From Halobacteriales archaeon (lineage in GTDB: Archaea; Thermoplasmatota; SW-10-69-26; JACQPN01; JAIVGT01): 5,565 nt of DNA. The stretch's first letter is position 1, and each line of letters starts with the position of its first letter. The notes under the pieces are model-generated. The model was not told the DNA's origin and did no database searches. It saw nothing but the letters and a program-made list of their open reading frames with translations. Shown here piece after piece: positions 5,245-5,565 of the stretch. Location of the stretch: contig JAIVGT010000068.1 in assembly GCA_020201485.1 (NCBI GenBank), positions 1 through 5,565 on the forward strand, read 5' to 3'. The translations under genes were made by a program, and so were the position numbers.

Positions 5245-5565
5245 ATGCGCCTGCTCCTCGCCATCCTCGCCCTGCTCGCCGCCGCCGCCCCCGCGCTCGC
5301 CGACGACGGCTGCGGCGATTGGGCGGTGTACGACCCGGGCGCCTCGTGCCAGGGCGTCGCTGCGGACGAACCCGTCCCGTCCGACGGCGAGGCCACGAGC
5401 GCTCCAGCCGCTCCGGCAGAGCCGGCAAGCCCGCCGGCGGCCCCAGCGTCACCCACAGCCGAGCCTCCGGACGCGTCGGCTGCGCCCGCGGCTGCGCCGC
5501 AAGAGGGCCCCGTTCCCCCTGCCCCGTCCCTCCCCGTCGCCGCCCAGGAAGACGCGGACCTGGCG
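5245..5565 (+). CDS. exported protein with Pro/Ala-rich linker, 3' end beyond the window
   Basis: The ATG at 5245 opens a frame with no stop through the window end (107 codons, partial). Residues 1-19 are a convincing signal peptide: MRLL, a long run of Leu/Ala/Ile, and an ALA-D cleavage site after residue 19. The mature start has two cysteines (C23 and C35) around a short DWAVYDPG segment, possibly a small disulfide loop. From about residue 49 to 100 the chain is nearly all Ala, Pro, Ser and Glu, with no predicted fold: a linker or wall-spanning stalk of the kind that leads to a folded or membrane-anchored domain further on. The Cys residues are too far from the signal end to be a lipobox. 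It is divergent from the secreted repeat protein across a 117-nt spacer. I recognise no family, and the function is unknown. Confidence 0.7.
   Translation, partial: MRLLLAILALLAAAAPALADDGCGDWAVYDPGASCQGVAADEPVPSDGEATSAPAAPAEPASPPAAPASPTAEPPDASAAPAAAPQEGPVPPAPSLPVAAQEDADLA

Noticed and set aside
5082..5456. Minus-strand open frames across the start of the 5245 gene.
   Set aside because: They are shadows of the plus-strand exported protein, which has a textbook signal peptide; their products are Ala/Gly/Arg-rich with no motif.

Overview
The window is very GC-rich, gene-dense DNA that most likely comes from an archaeon. Two independent features point that way. The large synthetase gene encodes an archaeal/eukaryotic-type leucyl-tRNA synthetase (about 980 residues, TLRPET editing motif, archaeal-style C-terminal tail). 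The tRNA-Val has an archaeal-looking body and no encoded CCA. The proteins are not strongly acidic, which argues against haloarchaea. A high-GC Thermoplasmatota-like or other uncultured euryarchaeal lineage is my guess, and the window alone cannot settle it.

Layout, left to right: (1) a hairpin at 1-24, possibly the 3' end of something upstream. (2) A stand-alone CheY-like response regulator, 52-444 (+). (3) tRNA-Val(UAC), 449-523 (-), convergent with the regulator and only 4 nt from its stop codon. (4) leuS, 569-3517 (-), in the same direction as the tRNA and 45 nt upstream of it. (5) A 62-nt gap holding a perfect 9-bp GC hairpin. (6) A secreted protein of 515 residues, 3580-5127 (-), made of a signal peptide, a CARDB-like beta-sandwich, about 23 decapeptide repeats and a compact C-terminal head. 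(7) A 117-nt divergent intergenic region containing two near-identical 16-bp inverted repeats set 20 bp apart. (8) The start of a second exported protein, from 5245 (+), with a signal peptide and a Pro/Ala-rich linker, running off the window end.

Functionally there are two themes. leuS and tRNA-Val are translation housekeeping genes. The two divergent secreted proteins form a cell-surface or extracellular module that may share a regulatory region. The response regulator has no kinase or output domain in view. Several starts (52, 5245, and an alternative GTG start for leuS at 3475) have the only local AT-rich island about 25-28 nt upstream and no well-placed Shine-Dalgarno. That fits leaderless archaeal transcripts. 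No mobile element, CRISPR array or rRNA is visible, and no stretch over 300 bases lacks a gene.
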